Source: Motiliproteus sediminis | GTDB lineage: Bacteria > Pseudomonadota > Gammaproteobacteria > Pseudomonadales > Balneatricaceae | Assembly (NCBI RefSeq): GCF_017912535.1 | Contig: NZ_JAERQK010000004.1 | Span: 212,282 to 276,281, forward strand | DNA: 64,000 nucleotides | Direction of reading: 5' to 3' | Shown here: positions 1 through 7,889 of the stretch, one piece after another | Numbering within the stretch: the stretch's first letter is position 1 | Layout of the letters: each line of letters opens with the position of its first letter | Notes under the pieces: generated by a model | Databases searched by the model: none | Seen by the model: the letters and a program-made list of their open reading frames with translations, nothing else | Told to the model about the DNA's origin: nothing | Program-made: the position numbers and the translations under genes

Positions 1-283
1 TAAACTGATGGATCTGCTGTGCCAGTGCGGCGCGGGCAGCAGAGGTTGGATAAAGTCGGGGCGTGGGCTGGTAGACCTCCAGATAAAACAGGATCGCCTG
101 GGATTCGCAGATGTATTGTCCCTGATGCTGAAAGTAAGGAATCTTGCCCATCGGACTGTGCTCCAGGATCTCCGGCGTTTGAGCCGGTGCGACAGCAACC
201 TCCTCGAAATCCAGCCGCTTTTCGAGCAGTGCCAATTTCACCGTGTTGTAGTAATTGCTGACTGCGAGGCCGAAGAGTTTCAT
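1..283 (-). CDS. glutathione S-transferase family protein, N-terminal part (cut by window start)
   Basis: The gene reads on the minus strand from an ATG at 283 and runs off the left edge, so only about 94 residues are visible. The product begins MKLFGLAVSNYYNTVKLALL and contains SPMGKIPYFQ followed by ICESQAILFYLE. This is the thioredoxin-fold N-terminal domain of glutathione S-transferases, with the cis-proline region (KIPYF) and the glutathione gamma-glutamyl contact (ES). An AGAGGA ribosome site lies 7 bases before the ATG. The substrate cannot be told and the C-terminal helical domain is outside the window. A cytosolic detoxification or reductase role is inferred from the family. Confidence 0.85.
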   Translation of the reverse strand, partial: MKLFGLAVSNYYNTVKLALLEKRLDFEEVAVAPAQTPEILEHSPMGKIPYFQHQGQYICESQAILFYLEVYQPTPRLYPTSAARAALAQQIHQF

Positions 284-385
284 GGCGTTGTCCTCTGTGG
301 GTAAACCCCGGCGCCGGCGGCGCTGCGGGTATGGCTCGTAGACAGAGTCTGGATCAATATGGGGGTTGTGCAAGAAAACCGCGCC

Positions 386-476
386 GCTAACCTGCTGCCC
401 GCTGAGACACTGTAACGGTTGGGTGCGTGGCTGGCGTGCGGTCGATGATCAAGTCGCCATACCTCAGCGGGTTAGC
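386..476. repeat. interrupted inverted repeat between the GST gene and epmB
   Basis: Left arms GCTAAC (386-391) and CCGCTGAG (399-406) pair with CTCAGCGG (463-470) and GTTAGC (471-476). The structure is a 14-pair stem with a 7-base bulge and a loop of about 56 bases. No T-run follows on either strand, so it is not a standard terminator. It could fold in RNA read past the end of epmB. I see no gene in 284-486. Confidence 0.4.
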
Positions 477-486
477 TTCTGGGCCT

Positions 487-1548
487 CTAGGGAGTGCCGC
501 TGGCACCGGGAATCAATGGTGCCAGCGGCACTTTGGCTTCGGCGCCGGCTTGTTCGCGCACCAGCTGGGGGACCAGGTAACCTGGTAGCTCGGCGGCGAG
601 TTTGCCGACCAGTTCCCGGCTGGCCTGATCGCCGATATCGAAGTGTGCTGCCCCTGCTACCGGATCCATCAGGTGCAGGTAGTAGGGCATGACGCCGCAA
701 TCAAACAGCGCTTCACTGAGGCTCTTGAGGATTGAAACCTTGTCGTTGATCCCCTTCAGGAGCACGCTCTGGTTCAGCAACCGGGTGTTACTCGCTGCCA
801 GTCTGGCCAGCGCTGCACGCACCTCGCCGTCAATTTCGTTGGGGTGGTTGATGTGGGTGACCAGCAGGGTATGCAAGCGACTGTGGGCGAGACGTTGGGT
901 CAAGGCGGGGGTTACCCGATCCGGGATGACGATCGGCAGCCGGGTGTGGATCCGCAGCCGTTTGAGGTGAGAGAGACGTTCCAGATCGTCGATCATCGCG
1001 CCAAGGCGCTGATCAGAGGTCGCCAGTGGATCGCCGCCGCTCAGAATCACTTCCTCGACATCGGTGTGCTTACGCAGATAGCGCAGGGCCTGTTGCCAAC
1101 TCTCGCTGCCGAGCTGGTTGTCGCCGTAAGGAAAATGGCGCCGGAAGCAGTAGCGACAGTTGATGGCGCAACCGCCGCTGACGATCAACAGCAGACGCCC
1201 CCGATATTTATGGATAACGCCCTGATGCGGATTGGCGTCACCTTCACCTAACGGGTCGGTCACGTAGCCGGCAGGGCGGTCGAGCTCTTGTGCCTGCGGC
1301 AGGACCTGCAGCAACAGCGGGTCCTGCGGATCCCCCGGTTTGATCCGTTGCAGGTAGGCTTCGGGTACGCGCAGGGGGAAGCTGGCCGCTGCCGCGAGCA
1401 TCTGCTGCGCCCATGGTGCGGGCAGCTGCAGCCGCTCGGCCAGCCGCACCGGATCGGTGATCGCTTCTCGAAGTTGCTGTTGCCAGCAACAAACACCTGA
1501 TTGTTGTGCCGGTATGGTCTGCACAGCCGCCTCGGTTCGCGCTATCAT
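487..1548 (-). CDS. epmB: EF-P (R)-beta-lysylation protein EpmB, lysine 2,3-aminomutase family
   Basis: The product has 353 residues, close to the usual length of EpmB (YjeK). It is a radical SAM, PLP-dependent aminomutase that converts (S)-alpha-lysine to (R)-beta-lysine, which EpmA attaches to elongation factor P. The cluster-binding cysteines C127, C131 and C134 are present in GGCAINCRYCFRR. The KamA-family segment PYYLHLMDPV is near the C-terminus. The ATG at 1548 was chosen because a longer reading frame upstream runs antisense through efp and has no family similarity. The gene is divergent from efp with 48 bases between the starts, and efp and epmA lie just beyond, which fits the pathway. 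The protein is cytosolic. Confidence 0.94.
   Translation of the reverse strand: MIARTEAAVQTIPAQQSGVCCWQQQLREAITDPVRLAERLQLPAPWAQQMLAAAASFPLRVPEAYLQRIKPGDPQDPLLLQVLPQAQELDRPAGYVTDPLGEGDANPHQGVIHKYRGRLLLIVSGGCAINCRYCFRRHFPYGDNQLGSESWQQALRYLRKHTDVEEVILSGGDPLATSDQRLGAMIDDLERLSHLKRLRIHTRLPIVIPDRVTPALTQRLAHSRLHTLLVTHINHPNEIDGEVRAALARLAASNTRLLNQSVLLKGINDKVSILKSLSEALFDCGVMPYYLHLMDPVAGAAHFDIGDQASRELVGKLAAELPGYLVPQLVREQAGAEAKVPLAPLIPGASGTP
1520..1548 (+). promoter_or_regulatory. candidate sigma-70 promoter of efp
   Basis: TGCACA at 1520-1525 and TATCAT at 1543-1548 are separated by 17 bases, upstream of the efp ATG at 1597. The -10 element overlaps the first codons of the divergent epmB gene. The -35 is a weak match, so the call is tentative. 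Confidence 0.4.
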
Positions 1549-1596
1549 TAGCCTCTTTTTGCCCCTCGGGGATCTCAAGCTATTCGGTGAGGAAAA

Positions 1597-2163
1597 ATGG
1601 CTAGCTATTCTACCAACGAATTCAAGAACGGTCTTAAGGTAATGATCGATGGCGATCCCTGCTCCATGGTGGATGTGGAATTCGTCAAGCCCGGCAAAGG
1701 TCAGGCGTTTACCCGGGTTAAAGTTCGTAATCTCAAGTCCGGCCGGATCTGGGAGCGCACCTTTAAGTCTGGTGAATCGCTCGAAAAGGCGGATGTGATG
1801 GATCAGGACATGGAGTACGTCTACACCGATGGTGAATTCTGGCACTTCATGCTGACCGACGGATCCTTCGAACAGTATGCAGCGGACGAGAAGGCGGTAG
1901 GTGATGCCAAGCAATGGCTGAAAGAGCAGAACGTCTGCACCGTGACCCTATACAACAACGTGCCGCTGGCGGTCGCTGCCCCCAACTTTGTTGAGCTGGA
2001 AGTGGTTGAAACCGATCCGGGGCTCAAAGGTGATACCGCTCAGGGCGGTTCCAAGCCCGCAACCCTGAGCACTGGCGCGGTGGTGCGCGTGCCGCTGTTC
2101 ATCAATCAGGGTGAGGTGTTGAAGATCGACACCCGTACCGGTGAGTACGTCAGCCGCGCCTGA
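1597..2163 (+). CDS. efp: elongation factor P
   Basis: The product has 188 residues, the normal bacterial length. EF-P enters the ribosomal E site and relieves stalling at polyproline stretches. Three beta domains can be followed: the KOW-like N-terminal domain (1-65), the central OB fold, and the C-terminal OB fold ending [11 protein letters not shown]. The modification site is Lys34 in KPGKGQAF, as expected for the EpmA/EpmB beta-lysylation branch. The site GTGAGGAA directly precedes the ATG. epmB is divergent upstream and epmA follows after a strong hairpin, so substrate and both local modification enzymes are grouped. EpmC is not seen in the window. Confidence 0.97.
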   Translation: MASYSTNEFKNGLKVMIDGDPCSMVDVEFVKPGKGQAFTRVKVRNLKSGRIWERTFKSGESLEKADVMDQDMEYVYTDGEFWHFMLTDGSFEQYAADEKAVGDAKQWLKEQNVCTVTLYNNVPLAVAAPNFVELEVVETDPGLKGDTAQGGSKPATLSTGAVVRVPLFINQGEVLKIDTRTGEYVSRA

Positions 2164-2188
2164 TTGTCAGGCCAGACTAGTGACTCCT

Positions 2189-2220
2189 ATCAAGGCCGGC
2201 ATTGCCGGCCTTGATCGTTT
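2189..2220 (+). terminator. hairpin between efp and epmA (terminator or attenuator)
   Basis: ATCAAGGCCGGC (2189-2200) pairs perfectly with GCCGGCCTTGAT (2204-2215) across a 3-base loop: a 12-bp stem followed by CGTTT. The T-run is short, so termination may be partial. That would make epmA expression lower than efp from a shared promoter. Confidence 0.65.
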
Positions 2221-2248
2221 CTGCATGCGTTTATCGGAGGCGCGGCTT

Positions 2249-3205
2249 ATGTGGCAGCCCACTGCATCTCTGGAAGCTATCCACGCCCGTGCGCGGCTGT
2301 ATGCGACCATTCGCCAGTTTTTTGCCGAGCGCAAGGTGCTTGAGGTGGATACCCCGGTGCTGTCGACGGCGGCGGTGTCTGACCCTCACCTCGATCCGTT
2401 GCCGTCGCGGTATGAGGGGCCGGGTGCCGCCGAGGGAACCGCGCTGTTTTTACAAACCTCGCCCGAGTACGCCATGAAGCGTTTGCTGGCTGCAGGTAGC
2501 GGGCCTATTTACCAGTTGGCCAAGGCGTTTCGTAACGGCGAGTCAGGACGACGCCACAATCCCGAATTCTGCATGCTGGAGTGGTACCGCCCGGGCTTCG
2601 ACACTGTCATGTTGATGGATGAGGTGGAAACGCTGGTGGCGGCTGTGCTCAAACGTGATGATTTCGTGCGCATAAGCTACCGTGATCTGTTCCGGCAGCG
2701 ATTCGAGATCGACCCTCACCGCGCCAGTGTCGCCGCTTTAAGGTCGCTGGCGGTGCAGCATCTGGGGGTGACATTTGACGACGATGACCCCGATACCTGG
2801 CGGCAGTTGCTACTGGCGGAGGTGATCGAGCCCTGCTTGCAGCAACCGACCTTTGTGTATGACTTTCCCGCTTCGCAGGCGGCGTTGGCCAAAGTGTATG
2901 AAGATGCGCAGGGCGAGGCGGTGGCCGCGCGTTTTGAGCTGTTCGTCAACGGTATCGAGCTGGCCAACGGCTATGACGAACTGGTAGACGGCGACGAGCA
3001 GGCGCGCCGCTTTGCGGCGGATGCAGAGCAGCGCCGCCGGTTAGGTAAAGCGGTTAACCCCTCAGACCCGCATCTGGTTGCAGCGCTGCGGGCGGGCATG
3101 CCGGCCTGTGCAGGGGTGGCGCTTGGTGTCGACCGGCTGTTGATGCTGGCACTGGAGTTGGATCATATAGATCAGGTGCTGGCATTCCCCATTGCCCGGG
3201 CATGA
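2249..3205 (+). CDS. epmA: EF-P lysine ligase EpmA (GenX/PoxA), LysRS paralogue
   Basis: The product has 318 residues and resembles only the catalytic core of class II lysyl-tRNA synthetase. The anticodon-binding domain is absent, as is typical of EpmA. It activates (R)-beta-lysine and ligates it to Lys34 of EF-P. Class II motif 2 is visible at residues 94-107 (FRNGESGRRHNPEF) and motif 3 near the C-terminus (GVALGVDRLLMLAL). The ATG at 2249 is preferred to upstream in-frame starts because GGAGG sits 8 bases before it and the family start matches. The gene follows efp after the hairpin at 2189-2220. The protein is cytosolic. Confidence 0.94.
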   Translation: MWQPTASLEAIHARARLYATIRQFFAERKVLEVDTPVLSTAAVSDPHLDPLPSRYEGPGAAEGTALFLQTSPEYAMKRLLAAGSGPIYQLAKAFRNGESGRRHNPEFCMLEWYRPGFDTVMLMDEVETLVAAVLKRDDFVRISYRDLFRQRFEIDPHRASVAALRSLAVQHLGVTFDDDDPDTWRQLLLAEVIEPCLQQPTFVYDFPASQAALAKVYEDAQGEAVAARFELFVNGIELANGYDELVDGDEQARRFAADAEQRRRLGKAVNPSDPHLVAALRAGMPACAGVALGVDRLLMLALELDHIDQVLAFPIARA

Positions 3206-3225
3206 CCCGATAAAAGGAGTTTTGT

Positions 3226-3552
3226 ATGCCCCAGTTGCGATTCCGTGGTGTCGAAGTCGATACCGTTGAAACAATCAGTACCGCACTGGTGGACGAACTT
3301 CAGCGCCTGCTGGATTGTCCGCGTGATGATCTGACCCTGGAGGTGGTGTCCTCGGTCTATGTCGCCGACGGTCAGCGGGTGGCCGGGTATCCCTTTATCG
3401 AGGTGCTCTGGTTTGATCGCGGCCAGGCGTTGCAGGACCTGACCGCGATGGCGATTACCCGCCACCTGCAAGCGGCTGGCGTGACCGCAAGTGATATCTT
3501 TTTTACTCCCCTCAAGGGCTGCAACTACTACGAGAACGGCACTCACTTCTGA
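3226..3552 (+). CDS. DUF1904 family protein
   Basis: A 108-residue protein beginning MPQLRFRGVEVDTVETISTA and ending GCNYYENGTHF, recognised as a DUF1904-type small protein. The biochemical function is unknown. It looks like a compact alpha/beta cytosolic protein with no signal peptide, membrane helix or metal motif, and is distantly reminiscent of tautomerase-like folds. An AAGGAG site lies 6 bases before the ATG. It starts 20 bases after epmA, so the two may be cotranscribed. It converges with and overlaps the aminotransferase gene by 10 bases at its 3' end. Confidence 0.75.
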   Translation: MPQLRFRGVEVDTVETISTALVDELQRLLDCPRDDLTLEVVSSVYVADGQRVAGYPFIEVLWFDRGQALQDLTAMAITRHLQAAGVTASDIFFTPLKGCNYYENGTHF

Positions 3553-4742
3553 GTTGCGCGGCGCTCGTGCAGCTGTTCGACCGCCCGCTGGATTCGCTGT
3601 ATCGCGTTTTCCAGCGTGATGCGGGTGCAGCCGAAGTTCAGCCGCATAAAGCGTTTGTCGCCAAAATCGACACCGGGCGACATGCCGACCCCGGCCTGCT
3701 CGAAGAACGCCGGGGGATTGTCGAGCTGGAGTGCGCTGACATCGATCCAGGCCAGATAGGTCGCCTCAAACCGGGCTAGCTTCAGGCCTTTGATCTGGTT
3801 GATGCGCGTTACCAGCAGATCCCGGTTGTGGCGCAGGTAATCCAGTTGACGCTGGTTCCAGCCATCGCCGTCGCGGTATGCCGCCAGCGCCGCGGTGTAG
3901 CCCAGTACGTTGACGTCCGGCACTATGCCTTTACGCGTACGGATAAACGCGCGCCGCAGGGTGGGGTCCGGAATGATCGCCAGTGAGCAGCCGAGGCCAG
4001 CGATGTTGTACGTTTTGCTCGGTGCCATCAGGGTGATGGTGCGTGCGGCGGCATCGTCGCTGAGACTGGCTGCGGGGATATGGTGGGCACCCGGCTCCAG
4101 GATCAAGTCACAGTGGATCTCATCCGAGCAGAGGGTCAGGTCATGGCGCGCGCAGATATCCAGAATCTGCTGCAGTTCTTCTCGCCGGTAGACCGTGCCG
4201 CCGGGGTTTTGCGGGTTACAGAACAGCAGCAGCCGGGTGTCGTCGGTGATCGCTTGTTCCAGCGCCTCCGGATCCAGCAGCCAGCGTCCATCATGCTGTG
4301 TCATCGGTACGCTGATCAGGCGTCGATCTGACAGTCTCGGCGCGCTCATAAAGGGCGGGTAGATCGGCGTTGGTGCGATGACGCTGTCGCCACTGCCACC
4401 CACCGTACGGCAGGCCAGATTCAACCCGCATACCAGCCCCGGCAACCAGATCAGCCAGTCCGGTTCGACCCGCCAGCCATAAAGCCGCTGCAGCCGTTCA
4501 AGCACTACCTCCACCAGTTCATCAGGGGTGCGCCCGTAACCGAACACGCCGTGGTCGATACGTTGATGCAACGCCTGGATCACCGCCGGCGGCGACATGA
4601 AATCGGTGTCGGCAACCCACAACGGAATGATGTCGCGATCACGGTACTTGTCCCACTTTTCGCTGGCGGTGTGGCGCCGGTCAGGGGCCTGATCAAAGCT
4701 GTGGGCGGTAGGGGGTGTCAACGGCGTCGAGGATTTGCTCAT
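3543..4742 (-). CDS. patB: PatB/MalY-type PLP-dependent aminotransferase, putative cystathionine beta-lyase
   Basis: The product has 399 residues and is a fold type I PLP enzyme of the PatB/MalY C-S lyase group. Visible motifs are CNPQNPGG (175-182), the PLP-contacting aspartate in SDEIHCDL (206-213) and the Schiff-base lysine K243 in PSKTYNIAGL. Relatives cleave cystathionine or cysteine S-conjugates to pyruvate, ammonia and a thiol; the true substrate cannot be told from sequence. The ATG at 4742 is chosen, with AGGAA about 12 bases upstream; a TTG at 4787 is a less likely extension. It is divergent from leuA. The protein is cytosolic. Confidence 0.85.
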   Translation of the reverse strand: MSKSSTPLTPPTAHSFDQAPDRRHTASEKWDKYRDRDIIPLWVADTDFMSPPAVIQALHQRIDHGVFGYGRTPDELVEVVLERLQRLYGWRVEPDWLIWLPGLVCGLNLACRTVGGSGDSVIAPTPIYPPFMSAPRLSDRRLISVPMTQHDGRWLLDPEALEQAITDDTRLLLFCNPQNPGGTVYRREELQQILDICARHDLTLCSDEIHCDLILEPGAHHIPAASLSDDAAARTITLMAPSKTYNIAGLGCSLAIIPDPTLRRAFIRTRKGIVPDVNVLGYTAALAAYRDGDGWNQRQLDYLRHNRDLLVTRINQIKGLKLARFEATYLAWIDVSALQLDNPPAFFEQAGVGMSPGVDFGDKRFMRLNFGCTRITLENAIQRIQRAVEQLHERRATQK

Positions 4743-4781
4743 GGTTCGACCAATTTCCTGATTGTGGCAGTCGGTTATGGG

Positions 4782-4809
4782 TTGCAATGCCCGATTTTAG
4801 CGGTATATT
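4782..4809 (+). promoter_or_regulatory. sigma-70-type promoter of the leuA leader
   Basis: TTGCAA at 4782-4787 and TATATT at 4804-4809 are spaced by 16 bases. Initiation near 4816 would give a 5' untranslated region of about 240 bases before the leuA ATG at 5055, much longer than translation needs. The promoter lies just upstream of the divergent aminotransferase gene start. Confidence 0.6.
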
Positions 4810-4845
4810 TAGCCGAAACCCTAGTGTTTCCAAGACAGAGCGACC

Positions 4846-4950
4846 ATGCAGACCACATTCGGCTACCGTTCCACCGCTTCATCCGGCCGCCTTCAGGCCC
4901 TGGGTGCTGCGTATCAGGTTGCGCGCCCGCTGCTCCTTCGACTGCCGTAA
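4846..4950 (+). CDS. candidate leucine-rich leader peptide upstream of leuA (34 aa)
   Basis: A 34-codon ORF starts about 30 bases after the predicted transcription start of leuA. It ends RPLLLRLP followed by TAA; four of its last six codons are leucine (CTG CTC CTT, then CTG after an arginine). Leucine-rich leader ORFs upstream of leuA mediate ribosome-stalling attenuation in enterobacteria, so the same role is inferred here. Against it, the ribosome site is weak and no classical U-run terminator is visible downstream. The control hairpins would be those at 4942-5036. Confidence 0.4.
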   Translation: MQTTFGYRSTASSGRLQALGAAYQVARPLLLRLP

Positions 4951-5036
4951 TGGCAGGCCACTGATCTACCTCACCCCCTTTTCGTATTTGCAGACGCACT
5001 TGCAGAATTAATGTTTGCCGGACCTGCTGAGTCCGG
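4942..5036 (+). promoter_or_regulatory. leader hairpins before leuA
   Basis: CTGCC (4942-4946) pairs with GGCAG (4952-4956) exactly over the leader stop codon. CCGGAC (5018-5023) pairs with GTCCGG (5031-5036) just before the leuA ribosome site. Neither is followed by a T-run, so any control would be translational or Rho-dependent rather than by intrinsic termination. Confidence 0.35.
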
Positions 5037-5054
5037 TCGTGATGGAGCATCACC

Positions 5055-6593
5055 ATGAGCGACAACCGAGTCATTATCTTCGATACCACCTTGCGCGACG
5101 GCGAGCAGAGCCCCGGCGCATCGATGACCAAAGCGGAAAAACTGCGGATTGCCAAGGCGCTGGAGAAGATGCGCGTTGACGTGATCGAGGCGGGCTTTGC
5201 CATCGCCAGCCCCGGCGACTTCGAGGCGGTGAAAGCGATCGCCGATACCATCCAGGACAGCACCATCTGCAGTTTGTCGCGGGCGCTGGACGCTGATATT
5301 GACCGTGCCGGCGAAGCCTTGAAGAACGCTAACTCCGGTCGGATTCATACCTTTATTGCGACCTCGCCGATCCACATGAAATACAAGCTGCAGATGGAGC
5401 CGGATCGGGTAGTGGAGCAGGCGGTGTATGCGGTCAAGCGTGCCCGTAACCTGATCGACGACGTCGAGTTTTCACTGGAAGATGCCAGCCGTTCGGAGCT
5501 GGACTTCATGTGTCGCATCATCGAGCAGGTGATCGACGCCGGTGCCCGCACCATCAATATTCCCGATACCGTAGGTTACGCGGTGCCGGAAGAGTTCGGC
5601 CACACCATTCGCCAGTTGATTGAGCGGATTCCGAACGCCGACAAGGCGATCTTCTCGGTTCACTGCCATAACGACCTGGGCTTGGCGGTGGCCAACTCCC
5701 TGGCGGCGGTCTCCAACGGTGCCCGTCAGGTAGAGTGCACCATCAACGGTCTCGGTGAACGGGCCGGTAACGCCTCGCTGGAAGAGGTGGTGATGGCGAT
5801 TCGTACCCGCCACGACCGCCTGGGCGTGGAGACCGGCATCGACACCACCCACATCGTGCCGACTTCACGGCTGGTATCCGGGGTGACCGGCTTTCCGGTG
5901 CAGCCCAACAAGGCGATCGTCGGCGCCAACGCCTTTGCCCATGAGTCCGGCATTCACCAGGATGGCGTGCTCAAGCATCGCGAAACCTACGAGATCATGA
6001 CCGCGCAGGATGTGGGCTGGCACACTAACAAGATGGTGCTGGGCAAGCACTCCGGCCGGGCCGCGTTTCGCTCGCGGCTTGAGGAACTGGGCACCACCTT
6101 TGAAACTGATGCTGAACTGAACACCATGTTTGCCCGCTTCAAGGAACTGGCCGACAAGAAGCACGAGATCTTCGACGAAGACCTGCAGGCGCTGGTGAGT
6201 GATACCAAGGCGGCCGGTTTTAATGAGCGCTATCGCCTGAGCTCGCTCAAGGTGACCTCGCAGACCGGCGAAACCCCGGTGGCCGAGGTGGTGGTGATGG
6301 TCGAAGGCGAAGAGATGCGTGCCACCTCCGCAGGCAGTGGTCCGGTAGATGCCGCGTACAAGGCGATTGAAAGTATCGTTCATACCGAAGCCAGTCTGGA
6401 GCTGTATTCGGTCAACGCCATCACCAGTGGTACCGATTCGCAGGGTGAAGTCACGGTACGGCTGGAAAAGGGTGGGCGGATCGTTAACGGCCTGGGTGCC
6501 GATACCGATATCGTTATCGCCTCCGCCAAGGCTTACCTGCATGCGGCCAATCTGCTGCTGTCGGATACCACCAAAGCGCACCCGCAAGTTTAA
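5055..6593 (+). CDS. leuA: 2-isopropylmalate synthase
   Basis: The product has 512 residues, like the enterobacterial LeuA1 form. It condenses acetyl-CoA with 2-oxoisovalerate in the first committed step of leucine synthesis. The catalytic arginine and metal aspartate are in [12 protein letters not shown] (10-21), and the metal histidines are in HCHNDLG (H203, H205). The C-terminal third carries the leucine-binding regulatory domain ([12 protein letters not shown] onward, with [12 protein letters not shown]). GGAG lies 7 bases before the ATG. It is preceded by a long leader and overlaps holD by one base (TAATG). The protein is cytosolic. Confidence 0.97.
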   Translation: MSDNRVIIFDTTLRDGEQSPGASMTKAEKLRIAKALEKMRVDVIEAGFAIASPGDFEAVKAIADTIQDSTICSLSRALDADIDRAGEALKNANSGRIHTFIATSPIHMKYKLQMEPDRVVEQAVYAVKRARNLIDDVEFSLEDASRSELDFMCRIIEQVIDAGARTINIPDTVGYAVPEEFGHTIRQLIERIPNADKAIFSVHCHNDLGLAVANSLAAVSNGARQVECTINGLGERAGNASLEEVVMAIRTRHDRLGVETGIDTTHIVPTSRLVSGVTGFPVQPNKAIVGANAFAHESGIHQDGVLKHRETYEIMTAQDVGWHTNKMVLGKHSGRAAFRSRLEELGTTFETDAELNTMFARFKELADKKHEIFDEDLQALVSDTKAAGFNERYRLSSLKVTSQTGETPVAEVVVMVEGEEMRATSAGSGPVDAAYKAIESIVHTEASLELYSVNAITSGTDSQGEVTVRLEKGGRIVNGLGADTDIVIASAKAYLHAANLLLSDTTKAHPQV

Positions 6594-7381
6594 TGACACT
6601 GACGAGCGACGAGCCGCTACGCCAGCGCTACCTGGCAGCCATGGGGATCACGCCATGGCTGCCGACCCGGGCCCTGCCGGGAGCATGCCCATCACCGCGC
6701 TGGCACTGGCAGCCGTTGGACCCGCTGCCTGCCGTTGGTGAGGTAAAAGCCCAAGCGCCGGTAGCCCCTGCGACGGCCGAATCCAGGGTCTCGCAAAAGC
6801 CGGCAGCGGATTCAGCGCGGGTTGATGTTCGCTCGCTGATTGGCGTCAGCGATCTGAGCTCCAATCCTGTTAAACCCGTGGCGCCGCAAGAGGCGACACC
6901 CGCGCCGGTGACGCCTTCCTCGGAGCCTGCGGCGCCGTTGATGTCGGCCATCCCGCGCTTTCGGTTATTGCTGGTTCGCTATGCCGACTGTCTGGTTCTG
7001 GATGACCTGCCACTGGACCCCTCCCAGCCGGTCACGCCCCAGCATCAGAGCTTGCTGGCGGCCATTCTGGCGTCGGTGGGTCTGGGAGGCGATGTGCTTA
7101 AGAGTCATATAGTCAGCTGGCCGATGTTCGCCGCCGATTCCGGGCATGACCAAGGGGCAGATGTGGCGGCCATGATGCTGCGCAACGAGGCCGGTTTCGA
7201 CCAGTTGCCGCCGCAACTGCCGCTGTTGTTGCTCGGTGAGCAGGCTGGTACCCATCTGTTGGGTGAGCAGGCGGATTATCAAGGGCCGGTCGTGCGAGGA
7301 CCCAGCCTCAACGAAATGCTGCGTATCCCTGCGCGCAAGGCCGATCTGTGGCGGGCGTTGCAGCCGATCAGGAACCGGTGA
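6593..7381 (+). CDS. holD: DNA polymerase III psi subunit (HolD), cryptic pseudomonad type with a long linker
   Basis: This 262-residue protein would often be left hypothetical. Residues 9-30 (LRQRYLAAMGITPWLPTRAL) match the N-terminal clamp-loader-binding peptide of psi, which in E. coli reads QLQQLGITQWSLRRP. Residues 240-260 (NEMLRIPARKADLWRALQPI) match the psi C-terminus. Between them is a Pro/Ala-rich linker at about 40-118, absent from the roughly 137-residue E. coli protein, and then a folded region from 119. Psi links chi to the tau/gamma clamp loader. The position directly before rimI is the E. coli holD-rimI order, and a cryptic psi next to rimI is known in Pseudomonas. Confidence rests on both termini plus synteny. 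Confidence 0.8.
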   Translation: MTLTSDEPLRQRYLAAMGITPWLPTRALPGACPSPRWHWQPLDPLPAVGEVKAQAPVAPATAESRVSQKPAADSARVDVRSLIGVSDLSSNPVKPVAPQEATPAPVTPSSEPAAPLMSAIPRFRLLLVRYADCLVLDDLPLDPSQPVTPQHQSLLAAILASVGLGGDVLKSHIVSWPMFAADSGHDQGADVAAMMLRNEAGFDQLPPQLPLLLLGEQAGTHLLGEQADYQGPVVRGPSLNEMLRIPARKADLWRALQPIRNR

Positions 7382-7821
7382 GCGGTTCGGTTCGCGCGCT
7401 TGGCGTGAACGATCTGGAGGCCCTGGCGGCTTTGGATCAGCGTCTGTTTACCCACCCCTGGCCGCGGGCCAGTCTGCGCCAGGCGCTGGCCTCCGGGCAG
7501 CCCGTGCTGGGGTGTTGGGACGATGGTCTACTGACGGGATATCTTGTGGGTCGTATTGTGGCCGATGAGGCCGAGCTGTTGCAGATCGGGGTGGATGCTG
7601 ACAAGCGTCGCAGAGGTCGCGCCAGTCAGTTGCTGAGGGCTTTTGTCCGCTTGTTGAATCAACACCAGGTGGCTGCGCTGCACCTCGAGGTGCGGCAGTC
7701 AGCCGCCGCGGCGCAAGCTTTTTATCAGCACCACGGCTTTGTGCCAGTGGGGCATCGGCGCCATTACTATCCGTTGAACGACGGGCGCGAAGACGCACTG
7801 CTGTATCGATTGAGCTTGTAA
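7378..7821 (+). CDS. rimI: ribosomal protein S18-alanine N-acetyltransferase
   Basis: The product has 147 residues, the usual RimI length, in the GNAT fold. RimI acetylates the N-terminal alanine of ribosomal protein S18. The acetyl-CoA pyrophosphate loop is visible as VDADKRRRGRASQLL (72-86), followed by the conserved LHLEVRQS and AFYQHHGFVPVG segments. The GTG at 7378 is chosen because it overlaps the holD stop (GTGA) with AGGAA just upstream, and it gives the family length; an in-frame start at 7348 inside holD is less likely. The overlap implies translational coupling with holD. Confidence 0.9.
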   Translation: MSGSVRALGVNDLEALAALDQRLFTHPWPRASLRQALASGQPVLGCWDDGLLTGYLVGRIVADEAELLQIGVDADKRRRGRASQLLRAFVRLLNQHQVAALHLEVRQSAAAAQAFYQHHGFVPVGHRRHYYPLNDGREDALLYRLSL

Positions 7822-7889
7822 CCCCTTGTCGCCCAGTGGGTGCTTGGGTATCTTCTACCCATTCGAACTATCAGGATGTTCAGGTTCCT

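Noticed and set aside
1549..1914. N-terminal extension of epmB
   Set aside because: The added residues are antisense to efp; the family start is at 1548.
5011..5058. 15-codon ORF ending on the leuA start
   Set aside because: No ribosome site and no leucine codons; overlap with the leuA ATG is probably chance.
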